This document shows, piece by piece, positions 50,887 to 58,838 of a DNA stretch of 64,000 nt. Positions within the stretch are counted from its first letter, which is position 1; every line of letters starts with the position of its first letter. The translations under genes were made by a program, and so were the position numbers. Origin of the DNA: Oscillospiraceae bacterium (GTDB lineage Bacteria; Bacillota; Clostridia; Oscillospirales; Oscillospiraceae); contig CAJTFN010000008.1 of assembly GCA_910575815.1 (NCBI GenBank), forward strand, positions 159,365-223,364, in the 5' to 3' direction. A model generated the notes under the pieces. It had not been told where the DNA came from, did not search any database, and saw only the letters and a list, made by a program, of their open reading frames with translations.

Positions 50887-51396
50887 TCAGGAGACCGTCA
50901 AGGGCAAGTCCACAATGGAGATCCCCCGGCGCATGGCATACTCCATTGTGTAACGGGTTCCGCCAGGGGTGCCGTCAAAGGCGGCGATCAGCAAAGAGGC
51001 GTGGTCCACCATATAGCGGTCCCGGCGCTGCATACAGGAGGACGTGTAGGCGGCGGAGACCAGGGTTTCGAAATCACAGGCGCCGATAAGCCTGCGGTAA
51101 CGGGCCCGCTGGTCCGGCGGCCATCCGGCGTCCTGGGAGGGGCAGGGGATGGCTGCCTCCACGGTGACGCCGGGCAGGCGTTCCCGCAGGGCCAGAACGG
51201 CCTCGCAGAAATAGAGGTCGCAGCCCAGGGCCATGCCGCAGAGGAAGTGGCGGTAGCCCTCTTGATAGGCGGCCTCAATGGCGTCGGCGATGCGCCGTTT
51301 CAGGGCGAGACAGCGGGGATCCTCCTCCCGGTAGCGCCAGGGGAGTTTTCCGGGCCGGTGGCCGGTAAAGCAGCAACTGATGGGTTTTGCCCGCAT
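50887..51396 (-). CDS. DUF1273/YpsA-like SLOG-fold protein
   Basis: A 169-residue protein of the SLOG (nucleotide-binding Rossmannoid) superfamily: starts with CCFTGHRPGKLPWRY, has HFLCGMALGCDLYFCEAVLALRER and a late GTRYTMEYAMRRGISI segment. YpsA-type proteins may bind nucleotides such as ADP-ribose and have been linked to cell division in Bacillus, but the biochemical role is open. ATG 51396 lies seven bases after GGAGG. It is transcribed toward gpr. Confidence 0.88.
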   Translation of the reverse strand: MRAKPISCCFTGHRPGKLPWRYREEDPRCLALKRRIADAIEAAYQEGYRHFLCGMALGCDLYFCEAVLALRERLPGVTVEAAIPCPSQDAGWPPDQRARYRRLIGACDFETLVSAAYTSSCMQRRDRYMVDHASLLIAAFDGTPGGTRYTMEYAMRRGISIVDLPLTVS

Positions 51397-51529
51397 GGGA
51401 GACCTCCTTTCCCCTTTCAATACACATTCTCAGTATAGAACATTCGTTCCGAAATGTAAAGGGGAAATTTCGACGGAGAGCGTCCCGGAGCAAGGAGGAA
51501 GGGAGAGGCTGCGTGTTGAAATCTCCTCC

Positions 51530-51557
51530 TTGCAATTGGACGGGAAAGGGGTATAAT
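51530..51557 (+). promoter_or_regulatory. Promoter of the NUDIX gene
   Basis: TTGCAA (51530) and a perfect TATAAT (51552) with a 16-base spacer, 38 bases before the start codon. Confidence 0.72.
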
Positions 51558-51595
51558 GAAGCTGCGGCTGCCGCCGAAGAAAGGAGACCGGTTCT

Positions 51596-52069
51596 ATGCT
51601 CTATTCGACGCTCTGCTATTTGGAACAGGGCGATCAGTACCTCATGCTCCATCGGGTGAAGAAGGCCCATGACGTGAACCAGGGAAAGTGGATCGGCGTG
51701 GGGGGCAAATTCCTGGACGGCGAGAGTCCCGAGGACTGTGTTCTCCGGGAGTGCCTGGAGGAGACGGGGCTGACCTTGACGGAGTACCGTTACCGGGGCC
51801 TTGTGACCTTTGTCTCCAACGCGGCGCCCACGGAGTACATGCACCTCTTCACCGCCTCCGCCTGGACCGGCGTTCCCCATGGGTGCGACGAGGGCGAGCT
51901 GGCCTGGATTAAAAAAGATCAACTGCGCTCACTGCCGCTCTGGGAGGGGGACAAGATTTTCCTTGGCCTGCTGGAGACGGAGGAGCCCTTCTTTTCCCTG
52001 AAGCTCCGTTATGAGGGGGACCGGCTGGTCCAGGCGGTGCTGAATGGGAAGGTTTTGGACCAGGAGTAA
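51596..52069 (+). CDS. NUDIX hydrolase, MutT/8-oxo-dGTPase-like
   Basis: A 157-residue nucleoside-diphosphate-linked hydrolase. The full Nudix box is present: GGKFLDGESPEDCVLRECLEETGL (G-x5-E-x7-REUxEExGU). The N-terminal MLYSTLCYLEQGDQYLMLHR and KWIGVGGK, and the C-terminal FFSLKLRYEGDRLV, fit the Firmicute 8-oxo-dGTP diphosphatase (YtkD/MutX) type, which cleans the nucleotide pool. The start follows AAGGAGACCGGTTCT. Confidence 0.93.
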   Translation: MLYSTLCYLEQGDQYLMLHRVKKAHDVNQGKWIGVGGKFLDGESPEDCVLRECLEETGLTLTEYRYRGLVTFVSNAAPTEYMHLFTASAWTGVPHGCDEGELAWIKKDQLRSLPLWEGDKIFLGLLETEEPFFSLKLRYEGDRLVQAVLNGKVLDQE

Positions 52070-52090
52070 GGACCCGATGTTGGGAGACAC

Positions 52091-52173
52091 TTGCATTTTT
52101 CCTGGAATTTGGTATAGTAGAGGGGGGATCGCCTCTCTGAACGTACAAAGACGGAGCCTTCCGGCTCCGTCTT
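52091..52173 (+). other. Orphan promoter and hairpin, possible short RNA
   Basis: TTGCAT (52091) and TATAGT (52113), spacer 16, face no gene. The putative transcript would hold AGAGGGGGGATCGCCTCTCT and then an 11-bp stem AAGACGGAGCC / GGCTCCGTCTT (52148-52173). The latter probably also ends the convergent transporter gene on the minus strand (TTTGT tail). U-runs are weak in both directions. Confidence 0.4.
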
Positions 52174-52217
52174 AGCGCTGAATGGGATGAGATGATTCGG
52201 CTATGGGAAAGCTAGGA

Positions 52218-53786
52218 TCACCGTTCCTTCCGCTTGGGCGAGGTGAATGCCGCCGCCCAAGAGATCAACAGGATGACGATGCCGATGGCGTAGCCGATAT
52301 AGTAGATTGTCTTGCCCTGGGTATCCGGGTTCACGGTGAAGAAGTCGCCGATCTGGCCGCCCAAAATGAAGGCCATGGCAATGGGGACAACGAACATCAG
52401 GCAGAACTGCATGAAGGAGTTCAGCCACTTTACCGGAGGCGCCCCCAGGTGAATCTCGTCGGTGACGGTCTTCGTGCCGATCTCCCAGCCGATCATGATG
52501 CTCATGATCAGCGCGCCGGCGGGCATGGCGACACCCTCGGACATCATGTCCATGAAGTCCAGCCAGTTGTCGTTCCAGGGGCCGATGCCCAGAAGCTTCT
52601 GGAAGGGAACGGGGACGAACATGGCGTTGCCCAGGCTGTCCACGTTGCTGCCCAGGCCGTCCAGGGCCACCACGGCGGCCTCGACCATAACGGCGACGCA
52701 GACCCAGAACACGGTCTTGGGCCGGTTGCCTTGTTTGCCCTTGGTCTCCGCGTGGTCCAGCAGGAAGGTGACCACCACCTCCACCAGGGCGATGGCCGAG
52801 GAGATGGCGGCGATGAGCACCAGCAGGTAGAAGATCACGCCGAACAGGGGGCCGATGGCGCCCATGGCCTGGAACACGTCCTGGAGGGTGACGAACAGCA
52901 GCTTGGGACCGCTGAGGGTGGCGCTGGGACCGTAGGTGGCCACGGCAGCGGGGATGACGGCGATGCCCGCCATCAGAGCCACGATGGTGTCCGCCGTCAC
53001 CACGACCACGGAGTTCTTCACAATGTTCTGATTCTTTTTCATATAGGAGCCATAGGTGATGGTGATGCCCATGGCCAGGGACAGGGAAAAGAACATCTGC
53101 CCTCCGGCGGTGGCCAGTACGGAGACGAAGCCCGGAGCTTGGGGAATGAAGCCCGCCTCCACGGCGTAACCAGGAACGAACATGAACTTCAGGCCCTCCA
53201 CCGCGCCGGGCAGGGTGACGGAGCGGACGATGATAATGACCAGCATGACGAACAGGGCGGGCATGCCTACATTGTTGAACTTTTCAATGCCGCCGGAGAT
53301 GCCGCCCCGATTGATGAGGTAGCAGATGATCATAAACAGGAACGTGAACATGACGCAGCCGAAGGGGTTGGTCAGCATGGCGCCGAACAGGTCCGCGCCG
53401 GCCTTGACGTCCGCCCTGCCGAAGGCGAGGTTGCTCAGATTTAAAGCCATATACTCAATGCAATAGCCACCGAGAACCGTGTAGAAGCTCAAAATGACGA
53501 AGGGGGAGAAGACCGCCAGCCAGCCCACCCACTTGAAGCGTCCGGACAGGGCGTGGTAAGCGCCGATGGTGCCCTTGCCGGTCTTCCGGCCCATGGCCAG
53601 CTCGGCCATCATGATGCTGAAGCCCACGAAAATGGCCAGCAGCACATAAATGACCAGGAATGTGAAGCCGCCGGACTTTCCCATCTTATAGGGAAAGCCC
53701 CAGATGTTGCCCAGGCCCACGGCGGAGCCAATGGCGGCCATCAGGAAGCCCAAATTACTTCCCCAGGAACCTCTCTCATTTTCCAC
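52218..53786 (-). CDS. Sodium-dependent transporter, NSS/SNF family
   Basis: Na+-coupled symporter of the LeuT fold, 522 residues, about 12 helices. Helix 1 reads GSAVGLGNIWGFPYK, where the usual Arg of the WRFPY gate is Gly; helix 6 and the Na sites are in GGQMFFSLSLAMGITITYGSY. Substrate is likely an amino acid, identity unknown. The start is GTG (53786), seven bases after GAGGAGG; ATG is not available nearby. It is transcribed alone. Confidence 0.93.
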   Translation of the reverse strand: MENERGSWGSNLGFLMAAIGSAVGLGNIWGFPYKMGKSGGFTFLVIYVLLAIFVGFSIMMAELAMGRKTGKGTIGAYHALSGRFKWVGWLAVFSPFVILSFYTVLGGYCIEYMALNLSNLAFGRADVKAGADLFGAMLTNPFGCVMFTFLFMIICYLINRGGISGGIEKFNNVGMPALFVMLVIIIVRSVTLPGAVEGLKFMFVPGYAVEAGFIPQAPGFVSVLATAGGQMFFSLSLAMGITITYGSYMKKNQNIVKNSVVVVTADTIVALMAGIAVIPAAVATYGPSATLSGPKLLFVTLQDVFQAMGAIGPLFGVIFYLLVLIAAISSAIALVEVVVTFLLDHAETKGKQGNRPKTVFWVCVAVMVEAAVVALDGLGSNVDSLGNAMFVPVPFQKLLGIGPWNDNWLDFMDMMSEGVAMPAGALIMSIMIGWEIGTKTVTDEIHLGAPPVKWLNSFMQFCLMFVVPIAMAFILGGQIGDFFTVNPDTQGKTIYYIGYAIGIVILLISWAAAFTSPKRKER

Positions 53787-53819
53787 AAAAATACCTCCTC
53801 TTTCAGGTGAATATTAACA

Positions 53820-53848
53820 AATATACTATAGCCATACCCCCACGTCAA
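53820..53848 (-). promoter_or_regulatory. Promoter of the NSS transporter
   Basis: Minus-strand TTGACG (53848-53843) and TATATT (53825-53820), spacer 17, 34 bases before the GTG start. Confidence 0.75.
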
Positions 53849-53967
53849 GGAAAAATGAGGAAAAAATGAACGAAATGTTTTTACTACATGGAAAAATGTC
53901 CATTTCACACTTTGAAGTGAAAGGGCTTTCTATACAAATACAACAAGAAAAGCAAGGGATGAGACTT

Positions 53968-55371
53968 ATGCAACAATTTAAACCAGTAACCAAACAGGAC
54001 GGCGCCAAACTCCGGCGCTATTACAAGAACTGCAATTACGGACTCTGTGAATACTCCCTGGGGACCAAGCTCATGTGGAAGAAGGTTCTCCACCCGGCTT
54101 GGGCGGAGATCGCGGGCTGTCTGGTGATCCGGAACCGGGATGCCTACGGCTGGAACTTCGATTACCCCGTCCCCGGCCCGGAGGGGAACGTGGACGTGGC
54201 CCTGGAGGCCATTGAGGCCTACTGTCTGGAGGCGGGGCAGCTGCCCGTGATCTCCATGGTGCCGGAGGACAAGGCGGGAGCCCTTCTGAGCCGCTATCCC
54301 TATGTCCGGGTCAGTGACATCCGCACCTGGAGGGACTACGTGTACTACCGGGAGGACCTCCAGTATTTCACGGGCCGCCGCTATTCCGGCCAGCGGAACC
54401 ATATCAAAAAATTCCGGGCCCAGTGGCCCGAGGCGGCAGTCCGGCCCCTGACGGCGGAGAGTGCCAGAGCCGTGGAACAGTTCTGGAGGGACTACGAGGC
54501 GGAGTTTCCCAAGGGGGACAACGCCAAGGCTCTGGACGAGCTGAAGCTGGCGAAGAAAATGCTGAAATTAGCGGGGAAGCCCTGGTTCACCGCCGGGGGG
54601 ATGTTCGACGGGGACAAGCTCATCGCCCTGGCCCTGGCGGAGCGCTGCGGGGACACCTTGATTATTCACATTGAGAAGGCGCTGTATTCCTATACCGGCG
54701 TGTACCCCGCCTTTGTGCAGGCTTTTGCCCAGGCCTTTGGGGGAAACTGCCAGTGGATCGACCGGGAGGACGACGCGGCGGACAAGGGCCTGCGGACGTC
54801 CAAGCTCCAGTATGGACCCGCCAAGCTGGCGTCGAAGTACCGCTTCGAGCCCATGAACGAGCTGATGCGCCACATCACGGAGATTCCCAAGGTAGAGACC
54901 GCCCGATTAACGCTCTCGGCGCTGACGGAGAAGGATATCCCCGCCTATAACGCCCTGGTGCTAGACAAGGAGCGGAACCGCTGGTGGGGATACGACGACG
55001 TGGCGGGTTTGGGAGGGCCGGTGGAAGAGGGGAGCTTCTTCCAGGTAGCCAAGCGGGATTTTGAAAACCATCTGGCTGTGAATTTTGCCGTGCGCCTGGA
55101 GGGAAAGCTCATTGGCGAAGCGGTGCTGTATAACTTTGACTGCCGGGGCGGCGCGGAGCTGGGCTGCCGGATCGACAAGGCCTACGCCGGGAACGGCTAC
55201 GGCGTGGAGGCCTTCACGGCGGCGGCGGAATGGGGGCTGTATAAGCTCCACCTGGGAAGGGTCTTCGCCAAGTGCTTCAAGGAGAACCAGGCGTCCTTCA
55301 GGATGCTCTCCGCCTGCATGCGGAAGCACGGGGAGGACGAGACGTTTTTCTACTTCGAGAAGCTGGTATAA
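53968..55371 (+). CDS. DUF2156 (LPG-synthase C-terminal-like) fused to GNAT acetyltransferase
   Basis: A 467-residue two-domain protein. Residues about 1-290 match the phosphatidylglycerol lysyltransferase C-terminal/DUF2156 fold (a double GNAT-like domain): LRRYYKNCNYGLCEYSLG, GWNFDYPVPGPEGN, RRYSGQRNHIKKFRAQWP, IEKALYSYTGVYPAFVQAFA and DDAADKGLRTSKLQY. Residues about 300-467 are a RimJ-like N-acetyltransferase (ETARLTLSALTEKDIPAYN, AYAGNGYGVEAFTAAAEWG). The frame is open to an ATG at 53866, but that region is AT-rich and unlike the family; AAGGG at 53954 fits ATG 53968. Substrate unknown; an aminoacyl- or acyl-CoA-dependent modifier is inferred. Confidence 0.85.
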   Translation: MQQFKPVTKQDGAKLRRYYKNCNYGLCEYSLGTKLMWKKVLHPAWAEIAGCLVIRNRDAYGWNFDYPVPGPEGNVDVALEAIEAYCLEAGQLPVISMVPEDKAGALLSRYPYVRVSDIRTWRDYVYYREDLQYFTGRRYSGQRNHIKKFRAQWPEAAVRPLTAESARAVEQFWRDYEAEFPKGDNAKALDELKLAKKMLKLAGKPWFTAGGMFDGDKLIALALAERCGDTLIIHIEKALYSYTGVYPAFVQAFAQAFGGNCQWIDREDDAADKGLRTSKLQYGPAKLASKYRFEPMNELMRHITEIPKVETARLTLSALTEKDIPAYNALVLDKERNRWWGYDDVAGLGGPVEEGSFFQVAKRDFENHLAVNFAVRLEGKLIGEAVLYNFDCRGGAELGCRIDKAYAGNGYGVEAFTAAAEWGLYKLHLGRVFAKCFKENQASFRMLSACMRKHGEDETFFYFEKLV

Positions 55372-55375
55372 AAAG

Positions 55376-55408
55376 CGGGGCGCACGCGGCTGCGCGCGCC
55401 CTCTTTTC
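55376..55408 (+). terminator. Terminator of the DUF2156-GNAT gene
   Basis: GGGCGC ... GCGCCC with an inner GC-rich part, followed by TCTTTTC, starting a few bases after the stop codon. Confidence 0.7.
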
Positions 55409-55474
55409 AATCGTGGTCTGTCTCCCGGCGGGGCTGGAGGCCCGGATGGAATGAGATGTAAGAAAGGACGAATA

Positions 55475-55507
55475 AACGGGTTCCCCCGCGCGGCGGGGGA
55501 ACCCGTT
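55475..55507. terminator. Bidirectional terminator hairpin
   Basis: A perfect 15-bp stem AACGGGTTCCCCCGC / GCGGGGGAACCCGTT with a 3-base loop between convergent genes. The minus-strand side has TTTATT and the plus-strand side TTCTTG. Confidence 0.9.
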
Positions 55508-55514
55508 CTTGCTC

Positions 55515-56396
55515 TCAATAAAATTCCTTGATGTAAGCCTCCACGTCCGCCCGGGTGCCCGTGTAGGGGCCCGGGGTCTCCATTTTCAGGGAAACCAGCG
55601 CCGTGGCGGTCCGGAGAGCGGTGGGAATGTCCTGGGTCAGCCGCTCGTTGATGTAACAGGCGAAGGTGGTGTCCCCCCGGCCGGTCCGGCCTCCCAGGCT
55701 CCGGGCCTTGATGGGACAGGTGCAGATCTCCTGACCGTCGTAGACCAGAACCTCCGTGTTGTGGGTGATGAGGATTTCTTTTGCGCCCCAGCCATAGAGG
55801 ACCTTGGCGGCCTCCGCCCGGTCCGTGAGGCCGGTGAGAATCTCCGCCTCGGCGGCGTCGGTTTTCAGGAAGCGGACATGGGGCAGCAGCTCCTTTTTGG
55901 CGGCCCAGTCCCGGTAGACCATGCCGCCGTTCTCCTCCCAACGGAGCATGCACTGCACGTCGATGGCCAGCATGGCGCGCTTTGCGGCGAAGGGCAGGAA
56001 TTCATCGGGAATGTCGCCGCCCACAAGGCCCGCCAGGTGCCAGATCTTCGCGTCGATCTCCTCCGGAACCTCCTCGGGCCGGTACGGGTCGATCTTGCTG
56101 TCCACGGTGGAGGTCCGCCGCTCCCGGTCCGGGGTGTGGTAGACGTTTTTGGTGACAAAGGAGTGTTCGCTGTGAAGGGGGAAGACCGTGATGTTCGGCG
56201 CGGCGGCGAAGGCGGCCTTCAGATCCACCTGAGTGGTGTCCGCCTTGGGGAGCACGGCGATGTTATGCCCCATATTGGCGGCGGCGAAGCCGGAGTAGTA
56301 CACCGCGCCTCCGATGGCCTGGACGGTAGTTCCGTCGTAGTCCACATTGGTGTCCTGGGCGATTTCGCCGATGATGAGAGAATGAAACTGGCTCAT
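55515..56396 (-). CDS. PfkB-family carbohydrate (ribokinase-like) kinase
   Basis: A 293-residue ribokinase-fold kinase. The N-terminal GGAVYYSGFAAANMGHNIAVL and the C-terminal catalytic signature GGRTGRGDTTFACYINERL (GxGD with the base Asp) are clear; ALVSLKMETPGPYTG ends the ATP site. The substrate lid differs from PfkA/RbsK, so the sugar or sugar acid is unknown. Its start overlaps the PHP gene stop (ATGA). It lies in the LacI-linked cluster and could phosphorylate an intermediate of that pathway. Confidence 0.9.
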   Translation of the reverse strand: MSQFHSLIIGEIAQDTNVDYDGTTVQAIGGAVYYSGFAAANMGHNIAVLPKADTTQVDLKAAFAAAPNITVFPLHSEHSFVTKNVYHTPDRERRTSTVDSKIDPYRPEEVPEEIDAKIWHLAGLVGGDIPDEFLPFAAKRAMLAIDVQCMLRWEENGGMVYRDWAAKKELLPHVRFLKTDAAEAEILTGLTDRAEAAKVLYGWGAKEILITHNTEVLVYDGQEICTCPIKARSLGGRTGRGDTTFACYINERLTQDIPTALRTATALVSLKMETPGPYTGTRADVEAYIKEFY

Positions 56397-57121
56397 TTTT
56401 CTTCCTCCTTCCGCATGGCCTTGTCGGCCTCCACGAATTCCTGAAACGCCGGGCTCCAGAGTTGAAATTGACGGCTCTCAATGAGGCGCTTATAGGCAAA
56501 GGAGTCGTGAACCCGTTCCGGCAGGATGACGGCGGTTCGGGCCTCATCTCCGTCCCGGTGGGTGTCGGACCCGGCCAGACGGAGGTACTCCGGGTGGCGG
56601 CGGCAGAGGGCCAGGGCTTTGTCGTTGTTGTTTTCGTGGCGGGGGTTGCCGTTGATGATCTCCGCGCCGTGGACGGCGGTCTCCTGAACCGGGGCGCTGC
56701 CCTTGCGGAAGGGATGGGCGTGGATGATGAGAACCTGATCATGGAACTTGTCGAAAAATTCCTGGGCGCTCATGCAGCAGACGTAGGGGTTCGAGCGGAG
56801 CCACTGTTCGTCGATGCCGTAGACCAGATAGTCGTTGTCGTTCTCCGGGAAGCGGAGCTCCGCCCCCAGAATGACGTCCAGGCCCACCTCGTCGCCCCGG
56901 CGTTTGGAGGCGTGGTAGCCGCCGAGATAATGGTCCATGACCAGATCCCAATTGTGTTCCGTGTCGACGCGGGAGAGGTACTCGGGGTGAAGGTGATCCG
57001 TGACCACCAGGCCGGTGAAGCCGTTGCGAAGATAGCGGTCCACCACGTCGGCGGCGTAAAGGTGGCCGCAGCGGCTGGTTTCCGCGGTGTGCGTGTGTGG
57101 GTCGTAGCGGTAGGCTGTCAT
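56393..57121 (-). CDS. PHP-domain metal-dependent phosphoesterase
   Basis: A 242-residue PHP hydrolase. Metal ligands are visible in order: DPHTHTAETSRCGH, VVTDHLHPEYL, GAELRFPEND, LIIHAHPFRKG, and LAGSDTHRDGDEA. The start is the ATG at 57121, spaced from AGAGGAA; a longer frame upstream is GC-shadow sequence. It is coupled to the PfkB gene by a four-base overlap. Substrate unknown; relatives hydrolyse histidinol-P, nucleoside 3',5'-bisphosphates or sugar phosphates. Confidence 0.9.
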   Translation of the reverse strand: MTAYRYDPHTHTAETSRCGHLYAADVVDRYLRNGFTGLVVTDHLHPEYLSRVDTEHNWDLVMDHYLGGYHASKRRGDEVGLDVILGAELRFPENDNDYLVYGIDEQWLRSNPYVCCMSAQEFFDKFHDQVLIIHAHPFRKGSAPVQETAVHGAEIINGNPRHENNNDKALALCRRHPEYLRLAGSDTHRDGDEARTAVILPERVHDSFAYKRLIESRQFQLWSPAFQEFVEADKAMRKEEEK

Positions 57122-57488
57122 GATGGATTCCTCTTTTCTCAAATTGAAAATAGAAAATCTTGATTCCGATCCGAATGGGTTCCGCGCCGGAGTCCGGTTT
57201 CGGGAGCCGTGTTCAAAACGGCGAGGCGCTGTCCGGAGGGCCTTTTTCCCGCGCCGGCTGTCCCTTGCGGTCCTCCGGGCCCAGCGAGAAAAATCCCCAT
57301 CCATCCGGCGTCCCCCGGCGGGGTACGAGCGCTGGAGCAGTTTCCGGAAATCATGAGAAACAAGGAAGCGAGGGCAGGGAGCGCAGGGCAAGGCGAAGGA
57401 TGCAGGCGGGCTGGCGCCCGTCTGGGACGGCAACGCGGCCCTGCGATTCCTGGACCGCTGAACGTTTCTCATGATTTTTGGGGCTGCT
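57122..57488. other. Gene-free gap with an inverted-repeat-bounded element
   Basis: Between the PHP gene and the lacI-like gene, both minus strand. Perfect 13-bp inverted repeats AATCATGAGAAAC (57349) and GTTTCTCATGATT (57464) bound a 102-base core that also has AGGAA/TTCCT and GCAGGG/CCCTGC complementarity. It may be a MITE-like relic or a large RNA hairpin at the end of the lacI mRNA. No promoter for the PHP gene was clear. Confidence 0.55.
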
Positions 57489-58499
57489 CTAAGCCTCGTT
57501 CAGGTTCCGGCAGGTGCTGCGCTTGATGAGCGTCGGCATCAAAATCTGGTGGACATAGCCCTGAGTGCCGTTTTCAATCTTGTCTCGGAGCATATCCACC
57601 GCCTGGACCGCCATGTCCCGCTTGGGCTGCTCCACGGTGGTCAGCTCAATCCGGGGCAGTGCGGTGGAGGAGATGTTGTCGAAGCCAATGAGGCTGAGAG
57701 TTCCGGGGATGTCGATGCGGGCGTCGTCCGCCGCCTTGAGCAGGCCCAGGGCGTTGGAGTCCGTGGAGGCGAAGATGGCGGTGTAGTCGATGGGCTTGGT
57801 GAAAAGCTCCTTGGCCAGCTGATAGCCGTTGCTGATGGAGGAGCGGGTGAACTCGCTGTTGAAGAACCGGGGCGTCAGCTCCAGTTCGTGGCAGGCGCGG
57901 ATGTAGCCCTCCGCCCGGAGCTGGTGGGTGGCGGTGTGGCGGCGGCCGAAGTAGAGAATATCCCGGTGACCCAGCTCATAAAGGTATTTGGTGCCGATGT
58001 AGGTTCCCCGGCTGTTGTCCACGGCCACATAGCTTTGGGGCTGGTCGCGGAGGTTTTCGCTGAGAAAGACCGTGGGGACCTGGTCGGTGAAGGCGCGGAT
58101 GTTTTCATAGGTCTTGGGACTCTGGGGAACGATGAGAATACCGTCCACTTGGCGGCTGAGCAGCAGCTTGACAACCGTCTTCTCCTGCTTCAGGTCCGGA
58201 CCGGAGTTGCAGAGCATGATGTTAAACCCGTGGCCCCGGGCGCTCATCTCGGCGTAGTAGGCAATTTCTGACATGAACTGGTTGTCGATGGAGGGAACCA
58301 CCAGGCCGATGAGGCCGGTGCGCTTGGTGACCATGGAACGGGCCACATAATTGGTGGTATATCCCATCTCGTCACAGAGCTTGATAATGCGCTCCCGGGT
58401 GTCGCTGCCAATTTGATGACTTCCGGAGAGGGCGCGGGAGACGGTGGCGTAGGAGACGCCGGCGGCCTTGGCGACGTCCTTCAAAGTTACACTTTTCAT
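57489..58499 (-). CDS. LacI-family transcriptional regulator
   Basis: A 336-residue regulator. Residues 1-60 are the LacI helix-turn-helix (VTLKDVAKAAGVSYATVSRALSGSHQIGSDTRERI) with hinge; the rest is a periplasmic-binding-protein-like sugar domain (GLIGLVVPSIDNQFMSEIAYY). It is divergent from the HAD/phosphoglycerate-mutase operon, and AAACGTTT palindromes lie in front of both. It likely represses that operon and itself in response to a sugar or sugar phosphate. Confidence 0.95.
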   Translation of the reverse strand: MKSVTLKDVAKAAGVSYATVSRALSGSHQIGSDTRERIIKLCDEMGYTTNYVARSMVTKRTGLIGLVVPSIDNQFMSEIAYYAEMSARGHGFNIMLCNSGPDLKQEKTVVKLLLSRQVDGILIVPQSPKTYENIRAFTDQVPTVFLSENLRDQPQSYVAVDNSRGTYIGTKYLYELGHRDILYFGRRHTATHQLRAEGYIRACHELELTPRFFNSEFTRSSISNGYQLAKELFTKPIDYTAIFASTDSNALGLLKAADDARIDIPGTLSLIGFDNISSTALPRIELTTVEQPKRDMAVQAVDMLRDKIENGTQGYVHQILMPTLIKRSTCRNLNEA

Positions 58500-58531
58500 A
58501 TCTTTCTATCCTTTCCGCCCCGCTGGAAATC

Positions 58532-58543
58532 GTAAACGTTTCC
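58532..58543. promoter_or_regulatory. LacI-type operator in the lacI leader
   Basis: GTAAACGTTTCC, the reverse complement of GGAAACGTTTAC, lies 33-44 bases before the lacI-like start codon and downstream of its promoter. It matches the site at 58741 at the AAACGTTTAC core. Confidence 0.75.
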
Positions 58544-58595
58544 GCTTTATTTTTTGGAACCGGCCAGACTCCGGCCGGTTCAGGTTGTCAAGTAA

Positions 58596-58624
58596 AGAAT
58601 ATCTGATTTTTGCGGCAATGTCAA
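58596..58624 (-). promoter_or_regulatory. Promoter of the lacI-like gene
   Basis: Minus-strand TTGACA (58624-58619) and TATTCT (58601-58596), spacer 17. A hairpin AACCGGCC / GGCCGGTT follows in the leader (58558-58580). Confidence 0.75.
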
Positions 58625-58695
58625 TAACAATCTGGATTTTTCCCGTCTTTGGGCAGAAAAACGAAAAATAAACAAACTCTTCGGCGTTTGGCATA

Positions 58696-58725
58696 TTGAC
58701 AAGAGACCGAGGTTTCATTTAGAAT
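58696..58725 (+). promoter_or_regulatory. Promoter of the HAD-gpmI operon
   Basis: TTGACA (58696) and TAGAAT (58720), spacer 18, about 115 bases before the first HAD gene. Confidence 0.75.
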
Positions 58726-58740
58726 AAGCGTGAAAAGGCC

Positions 58741-58752
58741 GCAAACGTTTAC
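58741..58752. promoter_or_regulatory. LacI-type operator downstream of the HAD operon promoter
   Basis: GCAAACGTTTAC sits about 16 bases after the -10, where a bound repressor would block initiation or escape. Confidence 0.75.
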
Positions 58753-58838
58753 AGGCGGGCCGGAGACGGCTTTCCCTCCCTGAAGAGCGCTGTTTTCAGG
58801 GAAGGCGCGATCTGAAATGACTTGAAGGAGGATGTTTC

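Noticed and set aside
53866..53967. N-terminal extension of the DUF2156-GNAT protein from ATG 53866
   Set aside because: AT-rich and not family-like. ATG 53968 has AAGGG at nine bases. The alternative has a weak GAGG, so this is not fully excluded.
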